Translations under genes and position numbers: made by a program | Notes under the pieces: model-generated | The model's input: only the letters and a program-made list of their open reading frames with translations | The model's database searches: none | Told to the model about the DNA's origin: nothing | NCBI RefSeq assembly: GCF_014204515.1 | Contig: NZ_JACHLI010000001.1 | Span: 186,001-250,000 of the forward strand | DNA length: 64,000 nucleotides | Direction of reading: 5' to 3' | Source: Pseudomonas nitroreducens | GTDB taxonomy: Bacteria; Pseudomonadota; Gammaproteobacteria; Pseudomonadales; Pseudomonadaceae | Part shown: in pieces, positions 52,202 through 59,907 of the stretch | Numbering within the stretch: position 1 is the first letter of the stretch | Layout of the letters: every line of letters begins with the position of its first letter

Positions 52202-52532
52202 ATGGATGTGTCTTTCTTTTCGGCCAGGCGTAAAGCCCTGATGGCCGCACTTGCATCTTCTGGGCTGGCCCATAACAAGCCCTGGGCGCCGCCCGAGCAC
52301 CAGGTTTGTGTAACTAGCCAGGCTTCGCGAGGATCTGTGCGACCAGGTGCTGGCCAGGCGGGAGGAGATCACCAGGCATCATCTCGAGATCGGGTCACAG
52401 ATCTGGGGCGAGCTCCGGTTTCTCCGCCTGGCAACGACCATCGAGGAGATCTCACCCAGGGCGTCTCGCCCCTGGGTGAACAGCCGGGCGCATCTCAGCC
52501 TGGCGTGCCTCTGCATGAGCGCGAGGTACTAA
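52202..52532 (+). pseudogene. small gene with apparent +1 frameshift near 52313
   Basis: The first 37 codons from ATG 52202 (start MDVSFFSARRKALMAAL) read in one frame up to about 52312. From 52314 the next frame, shifted by +1, takes over with strongly GC-rich third positions and a helical, charged peptide (LARLREDLCDQVLARREE...), ending at TAA 52530-52532. In the first frame the same stretch has ~50% GC third positions and a Pro/Gly-rich peptide typical of a wrong frame. Joined, they give a ~110-residue helical protein. Either an indel has broken the gene, the sequence has an error, or the ribosome shifts frame. The downstream ATG overlaps this TAA, supporting that the second frame is really used. 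Function unknown. Confidence 0.55.
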
Positions 52533-52729
52533 TGGTTCGTCTCCAGGGTGGCCTCAAGGAGCTGAAGATCTGTCTGATGGGGACTGGGTTGTTCGCCATT
52601 CGCCAGATAGTTTCAAGCGACCGCGCTGTGACCCTCATGCTCAATTCCGATGCGAACGCCCTGGTCGACATCATCAAAGGTCTCCAGCACAATAGCGTCG
52701 GTGTGCATATGCAGGAGTCCCGCGCATGA
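52532..52729 (+). CDS. 65-residue protein, function unknown
   Basis: The ATG at 52532 overlaps the stop of the preceding frame as TAATG and follows GAGGT by five bases. The stop overlaps the next ATG (ATGA). Alpha/beta composition; no family recognised. Codon use is typical of the element. It would be missed if the longer open frame from 52187 were taken as one gene. Confidence 0.65.
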   Translation: MVRLQGGLKELKICLMGTGLFAIRQIVSSDRAVTLMLNSDANALVDIIKGLQHNSVGVHMQESRA

Positions 52730-53241
52730 CGCTGGATGTACAAAATGACCTGGCCAACCGCCTTGCGGTGTTGAGCCAGCAGATGGGCCTGGACGACGTC
52801 GACGAAACGCTACTGTGGCGTCATGTCGCTGATCAGCCGAAGACGGCTCAGGTCGACGCAATTATTTCCAAATTGCTCTCCGAGTATGGGGAGCAGCAGC
52901 CGGTTACCATCATTGGCTACCGGTATGAGGCAGAGATGCCTGAGCGCTTTTACACCAAGGCGGCGCTGCGTCGCTCTTTGGTCGGCGTGAGGCTTAAGCG
53001 AAGTGACTGCCGAGGCTCCAAGTTGCAGCCTCTTCAAGCCTACTCTCGCGACCTCGACGAATACCGTGCTGAGCTAGATGCCAGCATTCGGCACGAACTG
53101 TTCGAGCTGTGGAAGGACGACGTCACCGCGTGTCTTCGCGAGGACGGCGTAAATTGGGAGCCGCCCATGTACACCGACATCCAGCTGAAGCTGGTCGTCG
53201 AACACGAGAGCTTACGTACCAGACTCTCAGTTTCCGCCTAA
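52726..53241 (+). CDS. 171-residue protein, function unknown
   Basis: No family recognised. Soluble, helical at both ends, with a central region rich in Arg/Lys/Tyr (GYRYEAEMPERFYTKAALRR). AGGAG precedes the ATG by eight bases, and the start overlaps the previous stop (ATGA), making a small operon from 52202. nrdB follows after 90 bases with no terminator between, so co-transcription with nrdB is possible. Confidence 0.75.
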   Translation: MTLDVQNDLANRLAVLSQQMGLDDVDETLLWRHVADQPKTAQVDAIISKLLSEYGEQQPVTIIGYRYEAEMPERFYTKAALRRSLVGVRLKRSDCRGSKLQPLQAYSRDLDEYRAELDASIRHELFELWKDDVTACLREDGVNWEPPMYTDIQLKLVVEHESLRTRLSVSA

Positions 53242-53331
53242 TTGCGTCGCTGGCGGATCGTGGTGGACAATGGACGACAGTCGGCCGGCGGCGTTTTTCG
53301 CCCCGGCATTTTCATCACGTGAGGGTGTTTC

Positions 53332-54561
53332 ATGCTTAGTTGGGACGACGAAGGTCAGGATCTGGCCGGCGCGCAGCCGCAGAATGCGGTGTCCGCAGTG
53401 CAAAGCCAGGTCGAAGGGGAGGAGCCGTCGGTTGCTGCAGCTCGTACCGTGAACAGCAGTGACTCCGAGGCGGTGGCTCGAGCCAAACGCAGCCTGGATG
53501 AGATGGATGTCCAGGAAGGCATGGACGACCTGGAGGGCGCCTCGGCCCGAGTCCACGTCGGCGACAAGCAGATGATCAACGCTCGCGCCGACCTCAACCA
53601 GCTCGTGCCCTTCAAGTACGACTGGGCGTGGCAGAAGTACCTCGACGGCTGCGCAAACCACTGGATGCCACAGGAAGTGAACATGGTCTCCGACATTGCT
53701 CTTTGGAAGAGCAGGGATGGCCTGTCCGAAGACGAACGCCGCATCGTCAAGCGTAGCCTGGGCTTCTTCTCGACTGCCGACTCCCTGGTTGCCAACAACC
53801 TGGTACTGGCCGTCTACCGCCTGATCACCAACCCCGAATGCCGGCAGTACATCCTCCGCCAGGCGTTCGAGGAGGCGATCCACACCCACGCCTACCAGTA
53901 CTGCATCGAATCCCTGGGCATGGACGAAGGCGAGATCTTCAACATGTACCACGAGATTCCCAGCGTGGCGAAGAAGGCCTCCTGGGGCCTGAAGTACACC
54001 CGCTCGATCTCCGATCCGAAGTTCGAAACCGGGACGCCGGAAACCGACCGTCAGTTCCTGCGCAATCTGATCGCCTACTACTGCGTCCTGGAAGGCATCT
54101 TCTTCTACTGCGGCTTCACCCAGATCCTCTCCATGGGCCGCCGCAACAAGATGACCGGCACCGCCGAGCAGTTCCAGTACATCCTGCGCGATGAGTCCAT
54201 GCACCTGAACTTCGGCATCGACATGATCAACCAGATCAAGATCGAAAACCCGCACCTGTGGGATGCCCAGATGAAGGACGAAGCGACCCAGATGATCCTG
54301 CAGGGCACTCAGCTGGAGATCGAATACGCTCGCGACACTATGCCGCGCGGCGTCCTGGGCATGAACAGCGCGATGATGGAGGACTACCTCAAGTTCATCG
54401 CGAACCGCCGGCTGGCCCAGATCGGCCTGAGGGAAGAGTACGCCGGGGCCTCCAACCCGTTCCCCTGGATGTCCGAGATCATGGATCTGAAGAAAGAGAA
54501 GAACTTCTTCGAGACCCGTGTGATCGAGTACCAGACAGGTGGCGCCCTCAGCTGGGATTAA
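53332..54561 (+). CDS. nrdB: ribonucleotide reductase class I beta subunit
   Basis: A 409-residue radical-generating subunit that, with NrdA, makes deoxyribonucleotides. Metal ligands are all visible: D150, E181, H184, E254, E288 and H291, and the radical Tyr fits Y188 (E-A-I-H-T-H-A-Y pattern). The C-terminus (EYQTGGALSWD) is the tail that docks on NrdA. The first ~75 residues are an acidic extension seen in Pseudomonas NrdB. GAGGG precedes the ATG. No nrdA is in the window, so it may rely on the host's or on a plasmid gene elsewhere. Confidence 0.95.
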   Translation: MLSWDDEGQDLAGAQPQNAVSAVQSQVEGEEPSVAAARTVNSSDSEAVARAKRSLDEMDVQEGMDDLEGASARVHVGDKQMINARADLNQLVPFKYDWAWQKYLDGCANHWMPQEVNMVSDIALWKSRDGLSEDERRIVKRSLGFFSTADSLVANNLVLAVYRLITNPECRQYILRQAFEEAIHTHAYQYCIESLGMDEGEIFNMYHEIPSVAKKASWGLKYTRSISDPKFETGTPETDRQFLRNLIAYYCVLEGIFFYCGFTQILSMGRRNKMTGTAEQFQYILRDESMHLNFGIDMINQIKIENPHLWDAQMKDEATQMILQGTQLEIEYARDTMPRGVLGMNSAMMEDYLKFIANRRLAQIGLREEYAGASNPFPWMSEIMDLKKEKNFFETRVIEYQTGGALSWD

Positions 54562-54578
54562 GCTGCAATTGATGCAAA

Positions 54579-54601
54579 AAGGGAGGCCTCTGGCCTCCCT
54601 T
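54579..54601. terminator. terminator after nrdB
   Basis: Stem AAGGGAGGCC / GGCCTCCCTT with a TCT loop, As before and TCTTCG after. It lies between nrdB and the converging 54620-55174 gene. Confidence 0.85.
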
Positions 54602-54619
54602 CTTCGTTTCAGGCGCCGT

Positions 54620-55174
54620 TTACTCGCCGTTGGGGTTGGCTGCCAGCTCGGTGCCTATGGTCTTGAGGATGCCACTGCCGAAGTTGCTGTCAGGGACTAC
54701 GTCGCAGAGGTTGATCGTGCCGTCGGGGTTGTGCCTCATCAGGAGAGAGAAGGGCTTGTCGCCGGCCTTAGCCGGGGTGACCTTCAGCACTACCAGGGCA
54801 TAGTCGCCTTTGTCGGTGTGACTGGATTTAACCTCGGTGAAGGCCATCTGCGCCCCCAGGCGGGACAGAAGTGGGGCATACAGCTTCGAGAGCCGGCCGC
54901 CGGCCACTTTCAACACCTCTGGGCGCATCTGGCCCATGAGGTTGGAAGAGATGCCTACCAGGTCTTCATAGCCGCAGCGCTCATCGAGCATCTCGGGGAG
55001 GCTCTTCTCTGCGATCACGGGCCAGGATTTGCCACTGGCACGGATTTCGATGAGGTCTGAGACAACCCTTCGAGCCTTGATGGTGGCCTGCTTTTCCAGG
55101 GCCTTGGTGAAATCGTCTGCATGTGCGAAAGAGGCCAGGCAAAGCCCGGCAAGAATGGCTGTAAACCTGCGCAT
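54620..55174 (-). CDS. 184-residue exported protein, function unknown
   Basis: Signal peptide MRRFTAILAGLCLASFAHA, so periplasmic. The mature part is alpha/beta; the C-terminal INLCDVVPDSNFGSGILKTIG faintly recalls ABC-transporter auxiliary proteins such as MlaC, but I do not recognise the family with confidence. Two Cys (~65 and ~155) may pair, perhaps using the DsbA-like protein encoded nearby. GGAG precedes the ATG by eight bases. Monocistronic, with a palindromic box just upstream. Confidence 0.75.
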   Translation of the reverse strand: MRRFTAILAGLCLASFAHADDFTKALEKQATIKARRVVSDLIEIRASGKSWPVIAEKSLPEMLDERCGYEDLVGISSNLMGQMRPEVLKVAGGRLSKLYAPLLSRLGAQMAFTEVKSSHTDKGDYALVVLKVTPAKAGDKPFSLLMRHNPDGTINLCDVVPDSNFGSGILKTIGTELAANPNGE

Positions 55175-55189
55175 TCACTGGCTCCAAAC

Positions 55190-55203
55190 TTGACAATTTG
55201 TCA
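55190..55203 (-). promoter_or_regulatory. palindromic box upstream of the exported-protein gene
   Basis: TTGACAATTTGTCA, whose inner 13 bases are a perfect palindrome (TGACAA-T-TTGTCA), 15 bases before the ATG at 55174. The related sequence TTGACAATTTGCCA occurs at 12341-12354 beside another minus-strand promoter. Probably a repressor site; no strong -10/-35 pair was found here. Confidence 0.5.
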
Positions 55204-55410
55204 GGAAATGACTATTTTCCACGCCATAAGGTAGCTGAATTTTATATGGTCGAGCCATGAGCCCGATGATCAAAACTTCACTACCGTGATGGCATGGCAT
55301 CTTGGATTGAACTCAGTCCATCAGCGCTTAGCTACACGGATGTGCTGAAACGTACATGTTGCGACACCAGGTTCTGTAGAATTCGGGTGTCGTTAGGACA
55401 GAGGTGAAAG

Positions 55411-55650
55411 ATGTCGTCCACCACCAGCAAGGTTTCCATCCCGGAACAAGACGGGGTCAACGAAGAGTACCAGGCGGAATTTACCGCATCAGGGATGTTG
55501 CTCATAGCCCACACCCCCATTGGTGTCGAGCTTCCTCAGCAGTTCAAGATCGCTGCTGAGGGTCACCATTTCCATGTAACCCAGGAAGGTGACCAGTTCT
55601 TCGTAGACCAGGATGATCGTGACGCCTTTACCGCCATGGTGTTTGGATGA
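55411..55650 (+). CDS. 79-residue acidic protein, function unknown
   Basis: No family recognised. Small acidic soluble protein with a beta-rich middle. GAGGTG lies six bases before the ATG. The stop overlaps the next start (ATGA). The ~235 bases upstream (55175-55410) hold its promoter region and the box at 55190; I see no clear hexamer pair for it. First of four small co-directional genes. Confidence 0.7.
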   Translation: MSSTTSKVSIPEQDGVNEEYQAEFTASGMLLIAHTPIGVELPQQFKIAAEGHHFHVTQEGDQFFVDQDDRDAFTAMVFG

Positions 55651-55952
55651 GCACTATCCAGGAACAGCTTGCTCACGCTGCCAACCAACTGCGGGAGAAT
55701 CTGCTCTACATCTATGCCCTGGGGAATAACCCTCTGGAGCGCGTTGATGGCGGCCGCAGCATCGAATATCCCGGCAAGAACATTCAGGGGCGTGTCAGCC
55801 TCGAAGACGGGGGTGTCCAGTTCCTGGAAGGAAGGCAGGTGATCTACGACAGCCGTAACCCATCAGCCTGCATCGACCCGGAGCGCGCGGCAGACGTCGG
55901 CGTGCAGCTGGGTATCGAGTCGGCAAAGCTGTACGGTTCTCTGACCAGGTAA
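55647..55952 (+). CDS. 101-residue protein, function unknown
   Basis: No family recognised. An N-terminal helix (EQLAHAANQLRENLLYIYAL) precedes a beta-rich domain. The ATG overlaps the preceding stop by four bases, so it is translationally coupled. No signal peptide. Confidence 0.72.
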   Translation: MSTIQEQLAHAANQLRENLLYIYALGNNPLERVDGGRSIEYPGKNIQGRVSLEDGGVQFLEGRQVIYDSRNPSACIDPERAADVGVQLGIESAKLYGSLTR

Positions 55953-55982
55953 GTAATGCTCGTCTATCACAGGAGGTGATCT

Positions 55983-56213
55983 ATGGCATTTGCACCCAAT
56001 TCTCTGTCTGTACGTGTGAACGAATCCTTCGCGGAGGTGGCTTGCATGAGCGCAGCCGCTGCCAACGAGCTGATCATGCGATATCCCGAGTATCGCGGTG
56101 CTCATGGCGACGATACCCACCCGTTCTGGATCGCCAAGGGCCGCCTCATGCTCCATGAGCTGCAGTTCATCCAGGAACAGGTTGAGCTGCAGGACAACGA
56201 AGTCCGGCACTGA
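55983..56213 (+). CDS. 76-residue protein, function unknown
   Basis: No family recognised. Helical, mildly acidic, with a His/Asp-rich turn (GAHGDDTHPFW). The start is certain: AGGAGGTGAT, nearly the full anti-Shine-Dalgarno match, lies just before the ATG, so strong translation is expected. Part of the 55411-56444 gene set. Confidence 0.75.
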   Translation: MAFAPNSLSVRVNESFAEVACMSAAAANELIMRYPEYRGAHGDDTHPFWIAKGRLMLHELQFIQEQVELQDNEVRH

Positions 56214-56261
56214 ACCACCCCACACTTCCTCTACCCACCTTAGATTTCCAGGAGTCCAGGC

Positions 56262-56444
56262 ATGCTGGCCGAGGTACTGTTTGCTATCGCCGTTGGCGCC
56301 CATAACGAAAAAACCAGCTCCTCGAGCGCCGATCATAAACCAGGCGCTGCGCGGAGGGTCGAGCAGGTGGCGGCTGGGAAGGGTCAACCAGGCCGGCTCT
56401 ACAGTGGCGCAGTCAGTCATGCGGAGAAGCGTGCCGGCAAGTGA
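56262..56444 (+). CDS. 60-residue protein, function unknown
   Basis: No family recognised. A short hydrophobic N-terminus (LAEVLFAIAVGA) is followed by a polar, basic tail. AGGAG lies seven bases before the ATG. It lies 48 bases after the previous gene and before a terminator, which supports it as the last gene of the set. Coding evidence is modest. Confidence 0.5.
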   Translation: MLAEVLFAIAVGAHNEKTSSSSADHKPGAARRVEQVAAGKGQPGRLYSGAVSHAEKRAGK

Positions 56445-56463
56445 CCGGACAGCAGTGAGCAGA

Positions 56464-56487
56464 AGGCCAGCGAAAGCTGGTCTTTTT
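56464..56487 (+). terminator. terminator after the small-gene set
   Basis: Stem GGCCAGC / GCTGGTC (one G-U pair) with a GAAA tetraloop and five Ts. It ends the 55411-56444 transcript. Confidence 0.85.
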
Positions 56488-56565
56488 GTTGACGGGGTTT
56501 GGGTGGGAGCTGTCGAGAGGGGATGGGGCGGCGGCGAGAGAGGGGCTCGCCGCTCTACTCCAGGG

Positions 56566-57285
56566 TCAGATCAGAGTCTTGGGCTTGGAGCAGATCGCTT
56601 GAGACTTGCCGAACTGGCCTATGAGAACCTTGGGGGATTCCCGAACAGGGGCAGGGGCGGCAGTGCTTTTCGCGTTGAGGCGACCGTTTTTGAGAAGCAG
56701 GTTGTTGAGATCTCCGACGACAGCGTACTGGAGGGTGCTTGGGCCGCAGGCGTCCATTAGCACTCGACAGATGCTTTCGCTGAAGAACTCATGCAGGACT
56801 CCCCGCTTACGCATGTTTCTGGAAGCTGTTTCGCAAAGCTCATCTTCCATCCCGTGGCGGAGCATTTCCCCTACAGAGTAGGAGTCATCATCTTCACCGT
56901 CAGGCTGGTATAGGGTGTTGAGCACCTCTTCTGCTTTCTGAGCCGTCTTGAGCGACTGCTGGTTCATCTGCACTAGCTTTTCGAGCGCGAAGGTCGCGTC
57001 GCGAAGCAGCGTGACGATGAAACCCAGGTGCTCGCCGGTCATGGTTGCTACGAACTTGCCACCACTCTCCGCGATAGTTTCGAAGAGAGGGCCAAAGACC
57101 TTCTCCACGGCACGCAGCTGAGATAGGTGGGGGGAATCCATCCCGTTTACGCCGCCTTCCTGGCAAGTCGAGTTTAGCTTGTGCGTGAGTGTGGTCAGTT
57201 GGGCCCCAACGGACACCAAGATCTCCTGCATCGCGCGCGGGTGTAAATCACGCCCGGCATCCAAGCTTGTCGTTATAGCGGTCAT
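56566..57285 (-). CDS. 239-residue helical protein, function unknown
   Basis: No family recognised. Mostly helical, cytoplasmic; acidic patch DGEDDDSYS near residue 130 and a basic C-terminal part. No enzymatic motif seen. The weak ribosome site leaves the start uncertain (ATG 57285 or an internal one). It has its own good promoter (57373-57402) with ~90 bases of leader. Divergent from the 57573 gene. Confidence 0.7.
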   Translation of the reverse strand: MTAITTSLDAGRDLHPRAMQEILVSVGAQLTTLTHKLNSTCQEGGVNGMDSPHLSQLRAVEKVFGPLFETIAESGGKFVATMTGEHLGFIVTLLRDATFALEKLVQMNQQSLKTAQKAEEVLNTLYQPDGEDDDSYSVGEMLRHGMEDELCETASRNMRKRGVLHEFFSESICRVLMDACGPSTLQYAVVGDLNNLLLKNGRLNAKSTAAPAPVRESPKVLIGQFGKSQAICSKPKTLI

Positions 57286-57372
57286 AAGGCGTAAAGTCCG
57301 TTCTACTTCGAGCGTCGTGTTGGCACGCTTTTATTCGTTTTTGACAGGCCGCTAATCTCTGCAGCGGGGCAA

Positions 57373-57402
57373 AATATAGTTGACCAAAACGCCAGCAGTC
57401 AA
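57373..57402 (-). promoter_or_regulatory. sigma-70 promoter of the 57285 gene with inverted repeat
   Basis: On the minus strand TTGACT (57397-57402), 18 bases and TATATT (57373-57378). An inverted repeat GTTGAC (57379-57384) / GTCAAC (57398-57403) brackets the spacer. Several further TTGAC elements lie at 57469-57510, upstream of the divergent gene. Confidence 0.6.
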
Positions 57403-57572
57403 CAGCGTCTGTAAAATTTACACCATGATTTTTCATGGAAATCCGACGGTTGTGTCAATTTCACCTTAATTGACGGTTGACAATGTTGAGGATCAATGGG
57501 CTTCCTTGACATGTGGGTTAAAAAACGAACGATCCGCAACCAATGGTTGGCGTGATCAGGAGAAGAAAAGAA

Positions 57573-58283
57573 ATGGCCTCAGCCCTGAAAATCGGCAGCC
57601 CCGTGGATGCAAACAACCGCAAGGACATCGAGATCTTCACCCGCGACAACGGGAATCTCATTTTCGTCCTGAAAGAGAAGGTCAACGGCGCTTATCTGCC
57701 GGATCGGGTGGGCTCCGCCCATGTCAACGGTGTAGGCGACAGGTCGGTGATCGTTCTTCGCGCCGCAATGCGTCAAAAAGATGATGAAGGCAACTTCCTC
57801 ACGCAGCCTCGTCAAAAAGATGGCAAGTTCATCGGCTACAACGGCAAGCCGGTGGATTCGGAAGAAAAGGCGGCACGGGTATATGTCGACAAGACATACC
57901 CTAACGACGATTCCAAGATCATCTACGCTCAGATCGGCGTGCTGTTCGTGAAGAACACCAAGAAAGACCCGGCGAAAGAGGGTGCCTTCGTTCCGACGGA
58001 ACAGACCCAGGTCACCGCCAAGCTCTATTCCGATGACGAAGCCATTGAGGCTGAGCGCAACTACCTGCGCATGACCAAGTGCGAGAAGGGCAGCGACAAG
58101 CACAAGGAGTTCGCTGACGCCATCGACAAACTGCGCTCCGAGGGTGGCACCTGGGCCAGCTTCTTCATCAACGATGCCGGCAAGCTGCTCAAAGACCTGG
58201 GTCATGAAGTCCGCGTCCAGGCCAAGCCTGCGCAAAACAAGCAAAAGGACGCCGGTAAGGGCAACGATAGCCCAGCGCCGTAA
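57573..58283 (+). CDS. 236-residue basic protein heading the OB-fold gene group; function unknown
   Basis: No family recognised. Rich in Lys and Asp, alpha/beta, with a Lys/Gln/Ala-rich disordered tail. The ATG at 57573 follows AGGAGAAG and is preferred over 57543. A terminator follows and then the ssb promoter. Its place beside three single-stranded-DNA-binding-like genes and the basic composition suggest a nucleic-acid role, for example in recombination, but there is no motif to prove it. Confidence 0.78.
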   Translation: MASALKIGSPVDANNRKDIEIFTRDNGNLIFVLKEKVNGAYLPDRVGSAHVNGVGDRSVIVLRAAMRQKDDEGNFLTQPRQKDGKFIGYNGKPVDSEEKAARVYVDKTYPNDDSKIIYAQIGVLFVKNTKKDPAKEGAFVPTEQTQVTAKLYSDDEAIEAERNYLRMTKCEKGSDKHKEFADAIDKLRSEGGTWASFFINDAGKLLKDLGHEVRVQAKPAQNKQKDAGKGNDSPAP

Positions 58284-58309
58284 GTCCGCAACAGGCTGAA
58301 ATACAGAGA

Positions 58310-58334
58310 AAATCTCGCTGCGGCGGGATTTTTT
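58310..58334 (+). terminator. terminator before the ssb promoter
   Basis: Stem AATCTCGC / GCGGGATT (one G-U pair) with a TGCG loop and six Ts. It isolates the 57573 gene from the ssb genes. Confidence 0.8.
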
Positions 58335-58356
58335 CTATGCGACAATTAGTTGTTAA

Positions 58357-58386
58357 TTGACACTCAGTGTATGGTTCTACTATACT
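58357..58386 (+). promoter_or_regulatory. promoter of the ssb gene
   Basis: TTGACA (58357-58362), 18 bases and TATACT (58381-58386). The segment 58368-58388 is shared with the promoter at 52143-52163 (19 of 21 bases). Confidence 0.7.
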
Positions 58387-58437
58387 CTTAACCGTGAGCT
58401 GGCCAATCGAGTCGGCAGAGAACGCGAGGATTCAGTG

Positions 58438-58920
58438 ATGACCAACATCGTAATTGGCGTAGGCCAAGTCCAGAGCCACGAGATCAAAAGCGGCTCCGAA
58501 GGCCAGGACAAGCTGACTGTAAACGTCCGCTTCCACGGCCGCCGTAAGCCGGAATTCCTGCCGGTTGTTGCCTGGGGCCCCAAAGGCTTTGCTGACAAGC
58601 TGGCCCCGCACCTGACCAAAGGCCAGATGGTTCAGGCGACTGGCCGCAAGAAAGACAACGTCAACGACACCGACGAAGCTCGCTACGAGAACCCCTACAT
58701 CAAGCTCGAGAGCCTCCACGATCTGGTTCTCCTGAACTTCACTCCGAGCGACGCCAAGAGCGGTGGTGACATCGCAGCCAATGGCGTTAAGGACGACGCT
58801 CCGGCTCCCACCCCGACTCCGGACGCCTCGCCGAACCCGCAGCCGGCGCCGGACTACGACAGCTTCGACGATGACATTCCCTTCGACGACCCCTACCGTC
58901 GTCTGTGGAACATGGTGTAA
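58438..58920 (+). CDS. ssb: single-stranded DNA-binding protein with extended C-terminus
   Basis: A 160-residue OB-fold protein. Residues ~1-105 form the DNA-binding fold (IGVGQVQSHEIKSG ... PEFLPVVAWGPKGFADKLAP); ~110-140 is a Pro/Ala-rich linker; then DYDSFDDDIPF (139-149), the acidic tip that recruits partner proteins. In ordinary Ssb this tip is the very C-terminus, but here 11 more residues (DDPYRRLWNMV) follow. The ATG at 58438 begins the OB fold; the frame runs further upstream through the promoter, which is not translated. It covers plasmid single strands during replication or transfer. Confidence 0.8.
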   Translation: MTNIVIGVGQVQSHEIKSGSEGQDKLTVNVRFHGRRKPEFLPVVAWGPKGFADKLAPHLTKGQMVQATGRKKDNVNDTDEARYENPYIKLESLHDLVLLNFTPSDAKSGGDIAANGVKDDAPAPTPTPDASPNPQPAPDYDSFDDDIPFDDPYRRLWNMV

Positions 58921-59003
58921 CGCCAGTTCCTCTGCCAAGCGAAGTCAAACAATCAGTGTCGACCTAAATCTCTAGGTCGACCAAAGAACAGAAGAGGTGT
59001 GCC

Positions 59004-59366
59004 ATGTCTCTGATTCAGATCGTAACCGGCCGTGTTGCCGCTGATGCTACCGTTGTCAAACTGAACGACACCCGCGAAGGTGTACGTTTCCGCCTCCTGT
59101 CCAACGAAAGCTGGAAAGACAAGCAGACCGGCGACTGGAAAAACGGCGAACCCGAAGGCCACAACTGCCTGCGCGGCATGAGCGCCGGCCAAACCGCCAA
59201 GCTGAAAGAAGCTCTGGTAAAAGGCCGCGAGGTTACCGTCACCGGTGAGCTGGTTACCACCAAGAACACCGATGCCCAGGGCAAGGTCTTCCACGGCACC
59301 ACTCTGGAAGTGAAAGAAATCCGCTTCGGCGCGAAGGCGGAACCCAAGGAAGGCAAGCAAAGCTGA
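59004..59366 (+). CDS. second SSB-like OB-fold protein
   Basis: A 120-residue protein consisting almost only of an OB fold: IVTGRVAADATVVKL, GVRFRLLSNESWKD, LKEALVKGREVTVTGELV, LEVKEIRFG, following the usual Ssb strand pattern. No acidic tip, so it would not recruit the usual Ssb partners. The start site AGAGGTGTGCC is almost identical to the one before the third OB-fold gene, which suggests duplication or shared control. A terminator follows. Confidence 0.72.
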   Translation: MSLIQIVTGRVAADATVVKLNDTREGVRFRLLSNESWKDKQTGDWKNGEPEGHNCLRGMSAGQTAKLKEALVKGREVTVTGELVTTKNTDAQGKVFHGTTLEVKEIRFGAKAEPKEGKQS

Positions 59367-59383
59367 CCTGGGCCTGAGGCACC

Positions 59384-59410
59384 AAGGGGGTGATCTTTGA
59401 TCACCCCCTT
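59384..59410 (+). terminator. terminator between second and third OB-fold genes
   Basis: Perfect 12-base stem AAGGGGGTGATC / GATCACCCCCTT with a TTT loop and trailing Ts. The third OB-fold gene begins 46 bases later and so depends on read-through or its own promoter. Confidence 0.88.
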
Positions 59411-59455
59411 TTGTCGTTATGCGTTACCGAAAATCATGAACCAAGAGGTGTGCCT

Positions 59456-59824
59456 GTGGCCCAGGTGATTTTTGAGGAAAATGAGTGCCATGTGACTGGG
59501 GCGATCATCCGAAAGGAGACCGGCTTTGCTCACAATCCGCATCTCACTACCCTGAAGATATCGGCACGGAGCCGTGGGAAGACCTTTGACGACCCTGAGT
59601 TGAAGCTCAGGCAGGAATACATGGTCGTCGAACTGCATGACCGCGCTGCAGCGAAGGCAAACCTCCTGGAGGAGGGCGACCTGGTGCTGGTAAAGGGGCA
59701 GCTCAGTACGCGCGAGTGGGAGGAGCCGGGTGGTATCAAGGTGAAGGGCCTGATTATCGTGGCTGCCACTGCAGAGAGCATTGGAAAAATCGGGGAGCTA
59801 AAGAAAAAGTGTTCCAAGGATTGA
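59456..59824 (+). CDS. third SSB-like OB-fold protein, GTG start
   Basis: A 122-residue protein with OB-fold pattern: AQVIFEENECHVTGAIIRKE, LTTLKISARSRG, LEEGDLVLVKGQLSTREWE, KVKGLIIVAA. No acidic tip; the C-terminus is basic (KIGELKKKCSKD). The GTG at 59456 is chosen because AAGAGGTGTGCCT precedes it exactly as in the previous gene; an upstream ATG at 59390 lies in the terminator. The three OB-fold proteins differ enough to have distinct roles, for example different DNA lengths or conjugation-specific binding. Confidence 0.65.
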   Translation: MAQVIFEENECHVTGAIIRKETGFAHNPHLTTLKISARSRGKTFDDPELKLRQEYMVVELHDRAAAKANLLEEGDLVLVKGQLSTREWEEPGGIKVKGLIIVAATAESIGKIGELKKKCSKD

Positions 59825-59907
59825 GTTCGATATACGCCCTGGAACAGGCCTAAATCTCGAGCCCCCAAAAATGCTGAACAATTTATTGGCAAATGTGCAA
59901 TTTTCAG

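Noticed and set aside
52187..52729. One 180-residue gene
   Set aside because: The middle third has wrong-frame codon statistics, and an internal TAATG with its own ribosome site indicates separate genes.
57469..57510. Iterons of a replication origin (repeated TTGAC)
   Set aside because: The copies are five bases long, irregularly spaced and partly explained by promoter elements; no initiator gene is adjacent.
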